A stretch of DNA of 64,000 bases from Vavraia culicis subsp. floridensis (GCF_000192795.1 NW_007360617.1:1-64000), one strand, 5' to 3'; shown: positions 1 through 11,373, counted from the first letter of the stretch. Program-made: numbers and translations. Notes: generated by a model not told the origin, from the letters alone.

Positions 1-8
1 CAATAAAA

Positions 9-512
9 ATGATGCATTGCAGCGATTCTGACGGCACACTGCAAAATTATGCTAGAAATATGGCTGATTTGATAAATCCAGTTGATGTGGATAATCCTGA
101 TGATAGCGAAGCAACTAGCACATGTCTTCGGAGAAATGAATCTCAAAATACCTATCACGGATCGATAAGCTATCTGCAACACTACAAACAAACACATGAA
201 TACATGTTTCAAGATATCAATAATGATCGGCCCAGCACTAGCAAACTATTTAAAGTGATTGATTTCATCTGGAATAAACATGAACTAAGCAAATTAGAAA
301 ATATCAGAAGAATGCTGTTACACTGTGATGATAGTGCCATAAACAACCATTTTGTAGAGTTGAAGGCAGTGCTCATGAAGTTCACTGCGATGACTTTGGA
401 ATCACGAAAAAGACTAAGCCAGGTTAAAAAAAGAAAGAGCGAAAGTAAGAACATTGTTGATGCAATTAGCGAGCACATGAAAGAGACATATCATAATACT
501 ATTAAGGGTTAG
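9..512 (+). CDS. Hypothetical protein, possibly the N-terminal part of a longer gene
   Basis: I do not recognise this 167-residue protein. The frame is still open at the left edge of the window, so the true start may lie outside it. The N-terminal third is polar, rich in Asp, Asn and Ser. The rest looks helical, ending in a Lys/Arg/Ser-rich segment (about residues 135-155). It has no signal peptide, membrane segment or known motif. Its stop lies 4 nt before the ATG of the next ORF, and the next frame is already open from position 481, so one +1 shift between 481 and 512 would join the two into about 530 residues. It is therefore either a separate small gene or the front of a broken or frameshifted gene. 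Confidence 0.5.
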   Translation: MMHCSDSDGTLQNYARNMADLINPVDVDNPDDSEATSTCLRRNESQNTYHGSISYLQHYKQTHEYMFQDINNDRPSTSKLFKVIDFIWNKHELSKLENIRRMLLHCDDSAINNHFVELKAVLMKFTAMTLESRKRLSQVKKRKSESKNIVDAISEHMKETYHNTIKG

Positions 513-516
513 AGAA

Positions 517-1581
517 ATGAAAAAGCTATTTGATGCAATATTTGCGCGAGCAACAAAGAGCACATATGATAAAAATATCCGTGACTTTTTCTATTTACTT
601 GCTATCTCTATTAATATAAAAGATTATGCAAATGCGGCGAGTACAAATGAAATTACAGTTAGCGAAGTGCGCGAATTCTATTATATATGTACTGAGTTCA
701 AATGCAGAGCTTTACGACCATTTCAAAATTGTAATCCTTTTTCACATACTCTGACGGGTTTGTTCTTTACTTCGCTGCATCTATTTCACGACACAAGGGT
801 CCGTGAAAAATGCCTGTTGTTTCCCGAATTTGTCTGTTTGTGCAAGTGGTTAGAAAACTTCTGTGCTCTCAATCCAAGAGTATATATTCGCTACAGGATC
901 TTTATTATTTACATCGTTAGCAGAATTGAAACTATTGTATCCAAGCTGAAAACTTTAAACAATGAAATTGCTCATTTATCGAATTCTAAGCGAGAAACTA
1001 TTCTTACGATGGTATGCTACCGCTCTTTCACGAGGGATGTTCTACTTTCTAATCTCCTTCTTTTGTTACGTGTCAATAGCAATCATGTAAGCAAATATCA
1101 GTTGTTATCACAACTTGAATATTCATACCTTTATATGAATACACTATCATGTTTTGATGTAGAAAATGGCATGTTACAGAGCTTTTATGATCTTTTGTTT
1201 TTGACATTCACACCTTTTTTCACCAAATTTAGGTTTTCACATGCTAAATCATTGGATGCTTGGGATAAGAAGATGGGCATCAACTACATAAACAAAAACA
1301 GAATATGTCTGGAAATGGTTTTTCAGCATCCCAAGAGTTTCAAATCTGTGCTGAAGAAAAGCATTGAAATGATTTTCAATCCAAAAATACCTAAGGTGGC
1401 AGAATACCAGAAACTGAAAAGTGAAATATGTGACCAGATCAGCAAGTTGGATGAACAGAATCCTCTGCTCATGTTGTTCAAAGCACGGGATACATACAGC
1501 TTCATCAGATATTATCTGTTGAAGGATCCCCAACGAGTGCGCAGATGTGATGCCTGGTTAACATCAGAAACAGTTAAGTAA
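517..1581 (+). CDS. Hypothetical protein, 354 aa, adjoining the upstream ORF
   Basis: This is an unknown protein with long open frame and ATG start. It is Leu/Phe/Tyr-rich and probably mostly helical. Two hydrophobic stretches (around residues 127-140 and 230-245) are too interrupted to call as membrane spans with confidence. Cysteines are scattered without a zinc-binding pattern. No TATA box or C-run sits before its ATG, because the stop of the upstream ORF is only 4 nt away. That makes an independent promoter unlikely and favours a single gene split by a frameshift, whether true, programmed or an assembly error. No function can be assigned. Confidence 0.55.
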   Translation: MKKLFDAIFARATKSTYDKNIRDFFYLLAISINIKDYANAASTNEITVSEVREFYYICTEFKCRALRPFQNCNPFSHTLTGLFFTSLHLFHDTRVREKCLLFPEFVCLCKWLENFCALNPRVYIRYRIFIIYIVSRIETIVSKLKTLNNEIAHLSNSKRETILTMVCYRSFTRDVLLSNLLLLLRVNSNHVSKYQLLSQLEYSYLYMNTLSCFDVENGMLQSFYDLLFLTFTPFFTKFRFSHAKSLDAWDKKMGINYINKNRICLEMVFQHPKSFKSVLKKSIEMIFNPKIPKVAEYQKLKSEICDQISKLDEQNPLLMLFKARDTYSFIRYYLLKDPQRVRRCDAWLTSETVK

Positions 1582-2537
1582 AAGTAACATTTCCGAATAC
1601 ATACTAAGAGATGTGTTTTATTGTTTCCTTACCAATTTCGACATGATCTTCTCTTTCGTACTCTTTTATTCTGATGTGTGACTCTCTTGTTTTATCCTAC
1701 ATTTGATGCTGTTAGACACAGGTTTATTTACGCTTCTGCTGATTTCTAATATGCTGGTTGCAACTTTATTTTTCTGCCAAAACTTTCAATCTTCTATTGC
1801 AATGTTTCTCTCATCTGCTCGCAAAAGGAATACAACTACACCTAATACATTCGCTGTTTCACATATCGCATATCCATCGTTCACAATCACATCAAATCCG
1901 ATTTTGACATTGTTTCGCCATACTCATATACCATCGTTATTGAAGGTGCAAGTATAGAGTCTGTTAGATTTACATCCCACTCTATGATCGAGTAGTTGCG
2001 ACTGAATGCAGCCTCTCCAGCTAAAACGACCAGCAGCTAATATTGAGCTTGGTATCACACTATTTCTTTACAGTATGTTTATTTACCACCATATGACCCT
2101 TTTAGCAAAAAAAGCTATTGCCTGCCAATGTGAAACAGTCGCTAAGATTTAACTTCATAAACTATTAACCGCTTATAATGACTTATCTGTGCCGTCTGCT
2201 TCTTCAGAAATTTACGAAGATGGGATGTCATGAAATTCACCCCTAACCCTAAGCATGAGACACAAAGCCGTAAAGTCTGCTAATCGCTAAACAATTAAAT
2301 ACCTATGTCCACCCGGTCCCACAACCCCGCCTTCATCACGGATGAGCGAAAAAGCACCAACCTATCCCACCCAATTAACTATGCACAATCGCTCCATCTG
2401 TAGACAGCAGTACAAATAGCACCAAAACGCGCCATCCTGCCTATACCACACGCTAACAACAGAGAATCATCTTTCCGAAGAAGAGCCTGTACCACATAAC
2501 GCAAACTACCCAAACCAAATCAACTAATAATCAATCT
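1582..2537. other. Gene-free stretch
   Basis: No ATG-started ORF of convincing length or composition. Near 2239-2252 there are two CCCTAA units, too few to call telomeric. Confidence 0.4.
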
Positions 2538-2538
2538 T

Positions 2539-3153
2539 TTATTGAAATATACATCGCTCAATCGTTTCAACAAGATCTTTATCGACATGTTTATGTACTT
2601 TAATTTCCATTTTTTTCAGCTGTTTATGCTCACTTTCCGACATCTGGCCGATCAGGCGCCCAGCCCTTAGATCACGGATTGTGGTCGCATAAAAGTAACT
2701 TAGCCATTCTGCCCGCTGTTTAAAACATTCCTTTGTTATTGTTTCGACACGAAACTTATCATCCGATTCTTTGGCATCTTCGGGTTTATACGAACGAGGA
2801 ACGAGACTCGTATGCCCGAAATCAACAACTTTGGCTAAATCCACCAATTTTGATGTTTTATCACGCGACACCCAGCCCAAGATGTGACCGTAAAAAAGGA
2901 AGTAATCACCAGAAATACCACCACTTACTCTTAGAGTACAGCTATCATATTCCCCATCGGAATTCTTGCGAGCCCACCCCAACAAGTCATCGTCTGCATA
3001 AAACAACTCTCTTCCATCGGCATGTTTCACGATCTTATACCATAAACCAATATCCGGCATATAATTCAAACCAACATTTTCATTTCCGTAATTGTACTTT
3101 AAAGGAGCAGAAGAGCAGGCAGCAAAACAAACGAATATAAAGAGCATATTCAT
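2539..3153 (-). CDS. Putative secreted protein, 204 aa
   Basis: The protein starts with a clear signal peptide: hydrophobic residues 3-13 followed by a small-residue cleavage region (Ala-Cys-Ser-Ser-Ala, about residues 12-16). The mature part is mixed and soluble-looking, Tyr/Gly/Asp-rich in its first half and with a Lys/Glu-rich helical C-terminus. I do not recognise the family. The start is supported by a TATA box (3171-3180) 18-27 nt upstream of the ATG. The stop codon lies inside an AATAAA (2538-2543 on this strand), so the 3' UTR should be very short. An extracellular, spore-surface or host-directed role is inference from the signal peptide alone. Confidence 0.7.
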   Translation of the reverse strand: MNMLFIFVCFAACSSAPLKYNYGNENVGLNYMPDIGLWYKIVKHADGRELFYADDDLLGWARKNSDGEYDSCTLRVSGGISGDYFLFYGHILGWVSRDKTSKLVDLAKVVDFGHTSLVPRSYKPEDAKESDDKFRVETITKECFKQRAEWLSYFYATTIRDLRAGRLIGQMSESEHKQLKKMEIKVHKHVDKDLVETIERCIFQ

Positions 3154-3170
3154 GTGTCTTACAGTATGCT

Positions 3171-3180
3171 CATATTTATA
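3171..3180 (-). promoter_or_regulatory. TATA box of the secreted-protein gene
   Basis: TATAAATATG on the minus strand, 18-27 nt before the ATG at 3153. The same spacing recurs in other genes of this window. Confidence 0.6.
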
Positions 3181-4360
3181 TTTTTGAAAACGTTTTTATC
3201 CATAATGACGCTGTGTGTCTACGCTGTCTTCTTTGAAGATGACATGATAAGGAATTCTTCATCTGCTTGATGCAAGTAATCGCTAACATTTCGTATTGAG
3301 CTATAGAATAATTGCTAGACATCATAGTTAAACCATTGTACCAGGCACTATTTTTTTTTTTGTCATGATCCTATGACATGTACAAAGCGATATGAGTGTT
3401 TTGAGTTACAGTGTGTAAAATGCTAGCATAATGTCAAAACATAACTATCACAACAGGCCGATAAAACATTTTATGATGTTGTAGAATAGAAATTTGGTTG
3501 TTGGAGACCAGAGCCAACAAAGTTATATGATCGAAATCAAATCATTACCTCCTTGTACCTTATCGAGCACAATACTATGTTGTAAAATCAGCACCTTGAC
3601 CCTGTCTACATTTTACGGCACTGCTGTATCCATGCACCTGTCTTTGTGTTGCCTCCAAATTTTATTGAGTTACCGCATCGTAAGAGTGTCCAGGCTGCTC
3701 TTCCGCACCGGATGATAGTCGCTTTGTATTTTGCACGCACATCAATCATTTCATGATAAAAATGTGCGCAACTCGTTCGTTGTACCCGTGTAAATTTGTC
3801 GCATGTGTGGCCATTTTAACAAGGCAAAAAAAGATGTCCATCAGAAAGTTTGTTATGTGGTTAATAAATGATAAATCATTATCTTTTATTCATTTCACAT
3901 GTGTGATAGATTGGACTACTTTAAATTGCTGAGTTTTAACTAAGTGAATCGTTCTGATGCCTTTTAAAGGCTTATTTATCCGCAAACTGTCATTCTCAAC
4001 CGTTTCTCGGTTCAAAGAAATGCATTTGACGGTTCGATAGCTGGGCTGAATTTGTTTATTGTTTTCCAATATTCGCTATTCGACGCTTTAGCTATTTCTA
4101 AGTTGTAATGGTAACTTATTTATTAATTATTTCAATCATTAAGTCTTAAACCGAAAATATGCTCTCAGAAGAACCCGTTTTTCAGCACATTCTATATTTC
4201 GAAACGGTGAGTCTTCAATAATACGTTTCTGTGCAGATCCATTTACGCTGCCTATCGACTGCTGAAAGCAGAGTTCCATATTACTGCTTTACTGCCAACG
4301 TTGCACATCATCGTCAAACCATTTATTAGGTGAGAAACACATGATGCCTGAAAAATAACG
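3181..4360. other. Gene-free AT-rich stretch
   Basis: Contains a run of 11 T near 3351. The only open frame of note (around 3494-3715) lacks an ATG at its start and has no protein-like features. I see no gene here. Confidence 0.4.
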
Positions 4361-6238
4361 TCATTTATTGAGCCGCATGCGACAACTTGGTCTCAAATAA
4401 AAAGAAATGCGAACGATACACAATATGGTGTACAGCACCAGTAAAAGTGCGCAAAAGGCATAGCTCCAATGCATAGAGAGCTCATATCTGATCAACAACC
4501 GCCTATACTCTCTTAAAAGCCCTCTATAATCATTTTCTCGGTTTGTGGGTGGACTTTCGTAATTGCTATCTACTAATTGCGGGTAATCACTGATAAACTT
4601 GTTCAGATGAAGTACATAGGGACAGTGGCCTACCAAATGGTTAGGACACAGATTCAGCAAATATATTGTTAACAACCATTTGCCGTATTGCGTCATGACT
4701 CGCCCGTTGACCAGAGCAAGATAATACGGGATGACGTTACCGGTAAAACTTGTAATGATAATTACAACTGATCTTTTTGAATCTTTCAAAGCTGAACCAT
4801 CAAAAAGATACGCCGCGAGCGAAACCATGTATATGAGTAAGAAGGTTAGGATAGCTGTTATGTTCAGTAACTTTCCGAATATTATCTTCATTATGATCAT
4901 TGAAGCAATGAAAAATGGTAAATGCCTCACATATTCAAAGATAAACACGGAAAAGTAGTATGATGTCATCGAATATGTATTGGCTGCTATTTCCCTCTTT
5001 ACGTTCGTATGTTCAAAACCAAACGCTGCACCCGCCATCAGGGGAATTAGTGCTGCTGACCCACCTGCAAAAATGCAGAGAATGAGCATGACGCGATGCT
5101 TCACATAATCATTTTGTATATCAGTAAAGCGGCTGTCTGTTTTTGGTAAATTCCAAACTTCCATCATTTCATCTTTCTGTTTCCACATGTTATTTGCTAT
5201 GTATCTTGCAATAAAAGCAGCTAATGCCAGAACCAAGATCAGAATAATCGTCATAATTACATTTTTCTTCGCTGTCAATTCCAGCTTGCATCTTCTCCGG
5301 AGCAACAGTTTGATCTGCTGAACACAAGGTCTGATGTTGACATAGTTATCATTGGATTTCTTCACAGACTTTTCTTCTTGAGAAAATCCAAATCGGTCTT
5401 TGACCTCGTTTGCCATGACAGTTAATCTATTCGTTTCGTCCATTTCCTGGTACACTCCTGGTTCAACATCTAGCACTCTCATCGCAAAAGTTGAGAAAGA
5501 TTCTCCTTCATTTATTGTGAACCCGTTCGATACCAAATGCCTTTCGCACTCAGCCATTTTGCCGAGGTAAACAGTCCTGCCTTGCGACAGCAACAAAATT
5601 CTGTCAAATTCATCAGTTACCATATCGTCAGGCTGGTGTATGGTGAATAGAACGGTTCGCCCCTCTGTGGTTAGTTCTTTGAGCAATGTAATGATTTTTA
5701 GTGTCGAGGCATTATCTAACCCACTTGTGGGTTCATCCAAAAATATCAACTTGGGATCAGTCACTAGTTCAATCGCTATCATCACCCTCTTTCGTTCTCC
5801 ACCAGAAAGATTTACCATTTTACAATCCAGAATGTGCGTAATAGCAAGTTTGTTGAACAGTTCTTCCACCTTTTTATCCACATCAATACTTTTATCCTTC
5901 AGTTTGAACCAAGCTGCATACTTGACGGTTTCGCGTGCAGTCAACGTTTCATAGACGGCATCATCCTGGTCAACGTATCCAATCAGATTTCTCCATGTTT
6001 TAATGTCTCTTTCGACGCCATTCAGAGTTACTACACCGGTAGATGCAGCACCTCTGGGTACTCTACCGGCCAATGCCTTTATCAATGTCGATTTTCCACT
6101 TCCGCTCGGTCCCATGATTGCTAATAAACCCTGTTCAGCATGTCCACAGGCATCAGATATCAATTTTATTCTTTTTTGCTTGTACCTCTTATTACGATTA
6201 ACAACTTCGATATCGATGTTATTCCAGTCTAGATCCAT
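4361..6238 (-). CDS. ABCG (White-type) half ABC transporter
   Basis: This is a half-size ABC transporter of the ABCG family: an N-terminal nucleotide-binding domain followed by a C-terminal membrane domain of about six spans. ATP hydrolysis drives export of hydrophobic substrates; the substrate here is unknown. Visible motifs are Walker A GPSGSGKST (residues 43-51), Q-loop Gln91, signature LSGGERKR (144-151), Walker B LIFLDEPTSGLD (164-175) and switch His201. Membrane segments begin near residue 325. At 625 residues it matches the family. It must dimerise to work, possibly with the second ABCG protein at 60.9-62.9 kb. A TATAAAAA (6261-6270) precedes the ATG by 23-32 nt. An AATAAA sits directly before the stop codon. 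Confidence 0.93.
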   Translation of the reverse strand: MDLDWNNIDIEVVNRNKRYKQKRIKLISDACGHAEQGLLAIMGPSGSGKSTLIKALAGRVPRGAASTGVVTLNGVERDIKTWRNLIGYVDQDDAVYETLTARETVKYAAWFKLKDKSIDVDKKVEELFNKLAITHILDCKMVNLSGGERKRVMIAIELVTDPKLIFLDEPTSGLDNASTLKIITLLKELTTEGRTVLFTIHQPDDMVTDEFDRILLLSQGRTVYLGKMAECERHLVSNGFTINEGESFSTFAMRVLDVEPGVYQEMDETNRLTVMANEVKDRFGFSQEEKSVKKSNDNYVNIRPCVQQIKLLLRRRCKLELTAKKNVIMTIILILVLALAAFIARYIANNMWKQKDEMMEVWNLPKTDSRFTDIQNDYVKHRVMLILCIFAGGSAALIPLMAGAAFGFEHTNVKREIAANTYSMTSYYFSVFIFEYVRHLPFFIASMIIMKIIFGKLLNITAILTFLLIYMVSLAAYLFDGSALKDSKRSVVIIITSFTGNVIPYYLALVNGRVMTQYGKWLLTIYLLNLCPNHLVGHCPYVLHLNKFISDYPQLVDSNYESPPTNRENDYRGLLREYRRLLIRYELSMHWSYAFCALLLVLYTILCIVRISFYLRPSCRMRLNK

Positions 6239-6260
6239 TATAACCTCACCATAAATGCTC

Positions 6261-6270
6261 CCTTTTTATA
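6261..6270 (-). promoter_or_regulatory. TATA box of the ABCG gene
   Basis: TATAAAAAGG on the minus strand, 23-32 nt upstream of the ATG at 6238. It is followed by a GGGAG element. Confidence 0.5.
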
Positions 6271-7204
6271 TTTTGTGGATTCTAATTTGGTAATATGCTT
6301 TTTCTGTCATTAGAACAATTTTGGATCACAAATTTATAGAAATCCCATTTTGTAACACAAAAAAACTATTAGATGTGTGTAAGCGATGAAAAACTCTTCC
6401 TTAAATAAACCCGAATTCTCTAAAAAATTTTATTCTCACGGTGTCTTTATGCCAATTTGTGCATTATTGTCTTTTAGACAATCTTTTGCTAAAAGTAATT
6501 TATTTATCTTGCCATACTAGCAACACCTAAATAAACTCAGTTTGATGGATATTATTTTACAAAAAAGCATTCCCAACACCAGCGAAGGATACTTTAACCA
6601 AAAATTTTCATTACAGTTTCTCCTACGGGTTATAAAAATATTTTTATGGCTATGAAAAAAGTTAGAACTCATCAAACACTCCCTCGCGTCTTGCAGCTTC
6701 AGTATTTTCAATTTAAATATTCACTACTGGCCTAGCCAACAGTAAGGCAAGGGCGCCTCATACTGTTTGTTGCGAATGCGTGACCACTTCTATAAGCCAA
6801 GACCAGTTGTGTATTTGAAATCCTGAGGAAAAGACTGAGAGATAGAATTTCATCTGATGGTGTAATAACAGTTGTTTGTCGTTGTTGTTTTTCCAGTATA
6901 TTTTTCAGTGTGCTTCGCTGGTCTGAAATGACGGTACATTCGAGTTTTCTTCATTGACAAGTGAACAAAATAGTTAGACCTGACCGATAAGATGGAATCA
7001 AAGAGTAAAATACAAATAAGTGTGCTAAATGATCATTTTATCGAACTTGTTGTCTTCAATTATCGTACATTTGTATGAAAAGGCTACCCGCTCTACGTTG
7101 TAATTGGCTATCATACAGATAATGACCCGGTGCACAAAGAACGATAAACACAACAACTACGGTGAGTGGCGCGGAATCTTAGATGTGATTGCTACCTTCT
7201 ATCC

Positions 7205-7391
7205 AAACAACATGCATTCAATATTTTGTTTTGGAATGTGGGTTATCTCAAGCCTAACATGCCACCTTTCTGAGATGTATCAGTACATTACACCACCATC
7301 CGACACCAAAAGCATTTTTGTACATGCTGGTGGTCTGCGATCAATTCTATGCTTTCCTTTGCTCAAATATTCATCCTATCCCTACGTTTGA
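7205..7391 (+). pseudogene. Possible decayed copy of the short HC/LHxGG ORF family
   Basis: The translated frame has Cys-Phe-Gly followed about 30 residues later by His-Ala-Gly-Gly and Ile-Leu-Cys-Phe, which resembles the motif order in the ORF at 19369-19740. The open frame lacks an ATG at its start and the similarity is weak. I list it as a possible relic only. Confidence 0.2.
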
Positions 7392-7524
7392 ACGAAATTG
7401 CTGCGCTTTGTAAGCTATTCAATAACTAGTTATAGGCTAAATGTTTTTCACACTTCATCAATACTGAATAACACCATTGTATGCCATGAAATTGATTCAC
7501 TTATCACTGCCATTCTATTCGAAT

Positions 7525-7552
7525 AAGATTTACTACACGAGTAGTAAATCTT
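7525..7552. repeat. Perfect 12-bp inverted repeat with 4-nt centre
   Basis: AAGATTTACTAC (7525-7536), ACGA, then GTAGTAAATCTT (7541-7552). It lies in a gene-free region about 540 nt upstream of the SUMO protease gene. Confidence 0.7.
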
Positions 7553-8089
7553 CAGTTCGTGTAAAAATGTCAATTTATTTTTGGTAAACTGGCTCTTCTG
7601 TACAACCAGACCTTACAAGAGGTGTTTATGTGTCCACCTCTGATTCATATAGGATATACCACAACTATTTCATGGTATACTTGAATAGAACTGTTTGTAA
7701 ACAACGTCTCCTCGTTATAAGAACCAAGCCATATAGATCCACGAGTATGTGTTGCTACAAACCAATCAATTAGCGTATTCCACAAAATTCCATTCCATTC
7801 GTAAAACCAGGACTGATCATTTTTAAGAATGAAAAGCGAGTAAAACTACGATGATTAAGGAATGCACTACCGCATGAAATATACATTACCAATAAACACC
7901 TTTGTTGCTAATTTACTGATATCTTTGGAAATATGTGCACGTAACGTGGCCATCCTATACATCCTTAATCAACTTCAAATGCTACACATTTTCCTATTCT
8001 CTGTTTTACCCTCCTTCGTCACCGCTGTGCCTTAGCACTGATTCGCCTCAATTCGTAATTGAGGGATAAAATAATCCTGGCCCCGACAC

Positions 8090-8764
8090 ATGAACAATCC
8101 ATGGTTCACAAATCGAACAAAACTGATGAAGTACATCCATAGGAATATAAACAAGCGTGTGGTAAAGGATCACATGGATGTAGGAGCGGAAGAGTACTGC
8201 ATTTTACTGACGAACCAGTGGTTTAACGATAAAATAATTAATTTTTATTTTAATCTGGTAAAAATATACGCTGCTACCTTTGGAACAAACGTGTACGTAT
8301 TTTCAACGTATTTCTACACATCGTTGAAGGCGAGGGGTATTAAATGGGTGCAGAAGTATACGAAAGATGAAAATATATTCTTAAATGACTACATCTTCAT
8401 TCCTGTACATCAAAATAACCATTGGGTGTTCATTAGCATAGATGTTAACAGCAGAGAGGTAGAGTACTATGACTCGCTGTATGCTGATAATCGCACGGTA
8501 CTCGACATCATCGAGTACTTGGAGTGTGAACGTGCGGCCAAAAATCTGAAGACCGTAAAGTACGTAATGGTTGCAAGGAAATATCCGAGACAGTGCAACG
8601 GTTATGACTGTGGACTCTTTGTCTGTTTGTATGCAAGGAACCGAATCTTTGGGACGCACATGTCTTTCGGTAGTAAGGATTTGTACGAGTATAGGCTTAG
8701 ATTAGCGCATGAATTGCTTGAAGGTGAGGTTATTTACAGCCTGGGCCATAGCTTTGGATCGTAG
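8090..8764 (+). CDS. Ulp1/SENP-type SUMO protease (C48 cysteine peptidase)
   Basis: This 224-residue protein is essentially only the catalytic domain of a Ulp1/SENP protease, which matures SUMO and removes it from targets, usually at the nucleus or nuclear pore. The catalytic set is complete and correctly ordered: His111 in NNHWVFISID, Asp128 in YYDSL, the oxyanion Gln168 in PRQCNGYDCG, and nucleophile Cys174. The substrate-binding front section (VGAEEYCILLTNQWFNDKII) matches the family pattern ending in a WLND-like turn. Family members usually carry long N-terminal targeting regions, absent here, as expected for a reduced genome. The ATG is preceded by a C-run (CCCC, 8081-8084) six nt upstream. 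Ulp2/SENP6 or NEDD8-protease specificity cannot be excluded. Confidence 0.9.
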   Translation: MNNPWFTNRTKLMKYIHRNINKRVVKDHMDVGAEEYCILLTNQWFNDKIINFYFNLVKIYAATFGTNVYVFSTYFYTSLKARGIKWVQKYTKDENIFLNDYIFIPVHQNNHWVFISIDVNSREVEYYDSLYADNRTVLDIIEYLECERAAKNLKTVKYVMVARKYPRQCNGYDCGLFVCLYARNRIFGTHMSFGSKDLYEYRLRLAHELLEGEVIYSLGHSFGS

Positions 8765-8768
8765 GCAG

Positions 8769-8954
8769 ATGCTTAGGATCACAACTCTGGATGGTGAACG
8801 GGTGCTCTGTGATATATGTCCATCCATACTGACATTTCAATGTCTAGCGGTTGATAGGTTTGTAAACGACCTGGTGCACGGAACCATGTTTATTCTGATG
8901 CATCTTCACGGTCATCCGCGTATGCGCTGTCTAATCTGGTATTATTTCACATGA
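8769..8954 (+). pseudogene. Short ORF, possible member of a degenerate small-ORF family
   Basis: A 61-residue frame starting a few nt after the SUMO protease stop. It contains, in order, Ile-Cys, Phe-Gln-Cys-Leu, Met-His-Leu-His-Gly and Leu-Ile-Trp, the same series seen in the ORF at 19369-19740 (Ile-Cys, Tyr-His-Cys-Leu, Leu-His-Arg-Gly-Gly, Leu-Ile-Arg-Trp). No promoter signal is visible. It may be a relic of a duplicated gene; chance is not excluded. Confidence 0.25.
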
Positions 8955-11345
8955 TAGAACGTTTTCTGATTCATATCACAAAAAATGACCTACGTCGTTT
9001 AGCCGTGTTTTTCAGCCTCAGAGCACAAAAATAAAGCATAAATGATAGCGGTTATCGTTAACACCAATCAGTTACTGCGTTGAATCCTTGTTAACGGTGC
9101 TTAGCGAGCAAGCCGTAACGACATGAGAAAGTTTCTCAGTGTGTTTACTCAACGGATCCTACCACAACCATGAGTATGAATAAGTGCAGAGGAACAAGAA
9201 GTAAACTGCAGCCGTGATACGTTTAAAGTACATGTTTCATGGTCCATCGTAGCACAACAGCCCTATGCTCTGTAACAGTTTATTTCGCACCACTCATTTA
9301 TCTTGGTACCAAATACGTGCAGAACAGCAATTTAAAAGGGGTTTACAAAAGGAACAGAACGTGGCACATTTACAATAGAGCGGCAATCCGATCTATGGTG
9401 GTGATGGAATAACTCATAAAGCGTATGTAACCCTGGGAAGAATCTGCAAGATGGCACATTGATCGTTACCCTTAATATATGGTATACCAGCCACCAAGAT
9501 TTATAATCTGCTATGGTGCGTTTATCAAGGAGTATTTCTGAACTATTTTCCCATTAATTTACAAACCATACTCATAAAAGAGCTGAGAACGTAAATAAAT
9601 TTTTTATTAAAAATCGTTTATTTATCTTTCATACATTAAATCCCATAAATACTTCTACACACGGGTACATCACAGACCAAGCATAGACCCAGCAAAAAAC
9701 AGATTGTTAATTTGAAATGGGGTATCATCTGCCATACAAAATAATCATCAAAAAATCGTATTTGATTGGTTTTTTAACTATGTTCCTTGCTAATTCGCCA
9801 TCCTTTATTGAAATCAAACCTCCTTTGGTACGGACAGGCATATCATGTGTGCTTGTCCGTTAATCACGGTTTTCGTGTTCAGATGCGATCATTTACACTT
9901 CCTTTCTGTGTTGATGGTAAAACATAGTTCAGAATGGTGGGATGTTCGAACAAATATGTGTGATATAACCATGTCATAATGTGATTTAAAGTCTTTTTTA
10001 TAGCGCTTTGTGTACGAAATGAACTACAACCTGAGACGTGGCTGTTTGTAAGTCTACTTGGCAGAGACCACTTATTCAATTCGCGCTTTTCTCGTATAAT
10101 GACGGTAGATAATTTTGATATTTTGATGGCGCGATCGCTCAGTCCTTGACACGAACACTTATTCGTTGTTACATTCACTTATTTTCTGACACAATCTCTG
10201 TGTTTATCAGCCATGCAATAATGAAGGACACAAACGCACACATGTCAGCATTTTGCGAAATATTCATTACTTTTTTTGGGAGTGATCATAAACCGTTATG
10301 GAAATGGACATACTAGAATTCTTTATATTGTCAAGATGGCTTTGATGTGGCGTGTACACGAACCAATCGTTGCCAACCTCAATGGTTGTAACAGGATCGT
10401 AATGAGAAGAATCGTATTGAATGATATAGGTGTAGAGCTATTACCACTTCATGCCAGCAGAGGACCCCTAACCAGCACAGAAATATCCAAATAGGAAATA
10501 ATTTGCCTTAAAACCGACATAGAAATGCTTTATAGCAGAATTAGAATAAAAAGAATATAATCATAGTACTTTTCATGTATTTTTAGGTGGCAGGATTACA
10601 GTAAAAATCTTTCAGCTTAGAACGGGGAGTATGACGGGAATGTGTTTTAATGTAAGAAACGACTTGTTAGTTAGTAAATTTAATTTCATGCAGATATCGG
10701 ACGGGTGTATGTTAGTGAGGTGACCAACAACAGCTTACATTCCGCGATCAGAAGCAGTCCTGACAAGCAAGGTATGAGTAAATAGGAACGTTTAAGGAGT
10801 GTGTCAAGAATATAAATATGTGCTTAGGAATATTTAAAGTGGGAAGTTGGTAAAAATTGTTGAAATCGCAAATGGAAAACTTAAGTGATGCATGGTGTGA
10901 AAATATAGGATACTGGAATTGGAATTGACTCGACGAAAAATGTAAATATGGTGTTTATAAAAAATATTTGGTATGTTTCGAATTAGTTGCAGAGAATGCT
11001 ATTTGTTAACAGCTAGAATATCCTCAAAGTGTTACCTCTACATGTCAATATTAAGAAATATGCTCTCCTTAGATTGCAATAGCAATAAAACAAATGAGCG
11101 ATATTGAAGCAATCATGCTGTTAATATGAAATAAAGGGGTGTAACGTTTGATCAATATTATTGACACAGCAGATGTAAACACCATCAATCACTGCATTTA
11201 CATTTTATTTCGACCTGTTATCAGGAATTGATGCGTAAAACTCGTTTATATCTTAATATGACTCAGAACTACCACGTCTTTACATCTCAATAGTAGACAC
11301 GCATATCAAGTACAAATATATGCTGATATTGCCTCCTATATAAGA
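8955..11345. other. Long gene-free AT-rich stretch
   Basis: About 2.4 kb without an ATG-started ORF that looks coding. The longer open frames (9879-10178 minus, 10276-10494 plus) have no ATG at their start and no promoter element. Confidence 0.4.
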
Positions 11346-11353
11346 TATAAATA
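11346..11353 (+). promoter_or_regulatory. TATA box of the 624-aa repeat-protein gene
   Basis: TATAAATA, 21-28 nt before the ATG at 11374, preceded by a second TATATAAG. Confidence 0.6.
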
Positions 11354-11373
11354 CCGAATGTTGAAAATGATAT

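Larger units (their letters stand above)
6271..8054. other. Long gene-poor stretch with one palindrome and a possible relic
   Basis: No gene with an ATG and promoter signal. A perfect inverted repeat lies at 7525-7552. The frame around 7205-7391 may be a decayed member of the short-ORF family described in the findings. Confidence 0.4.

Noticed and set aside
2239..2253. Two CCCTAA units resembling telomeric repeat
   Set aside because: Only two units; chance is likely and no subtelomeric structure is near.
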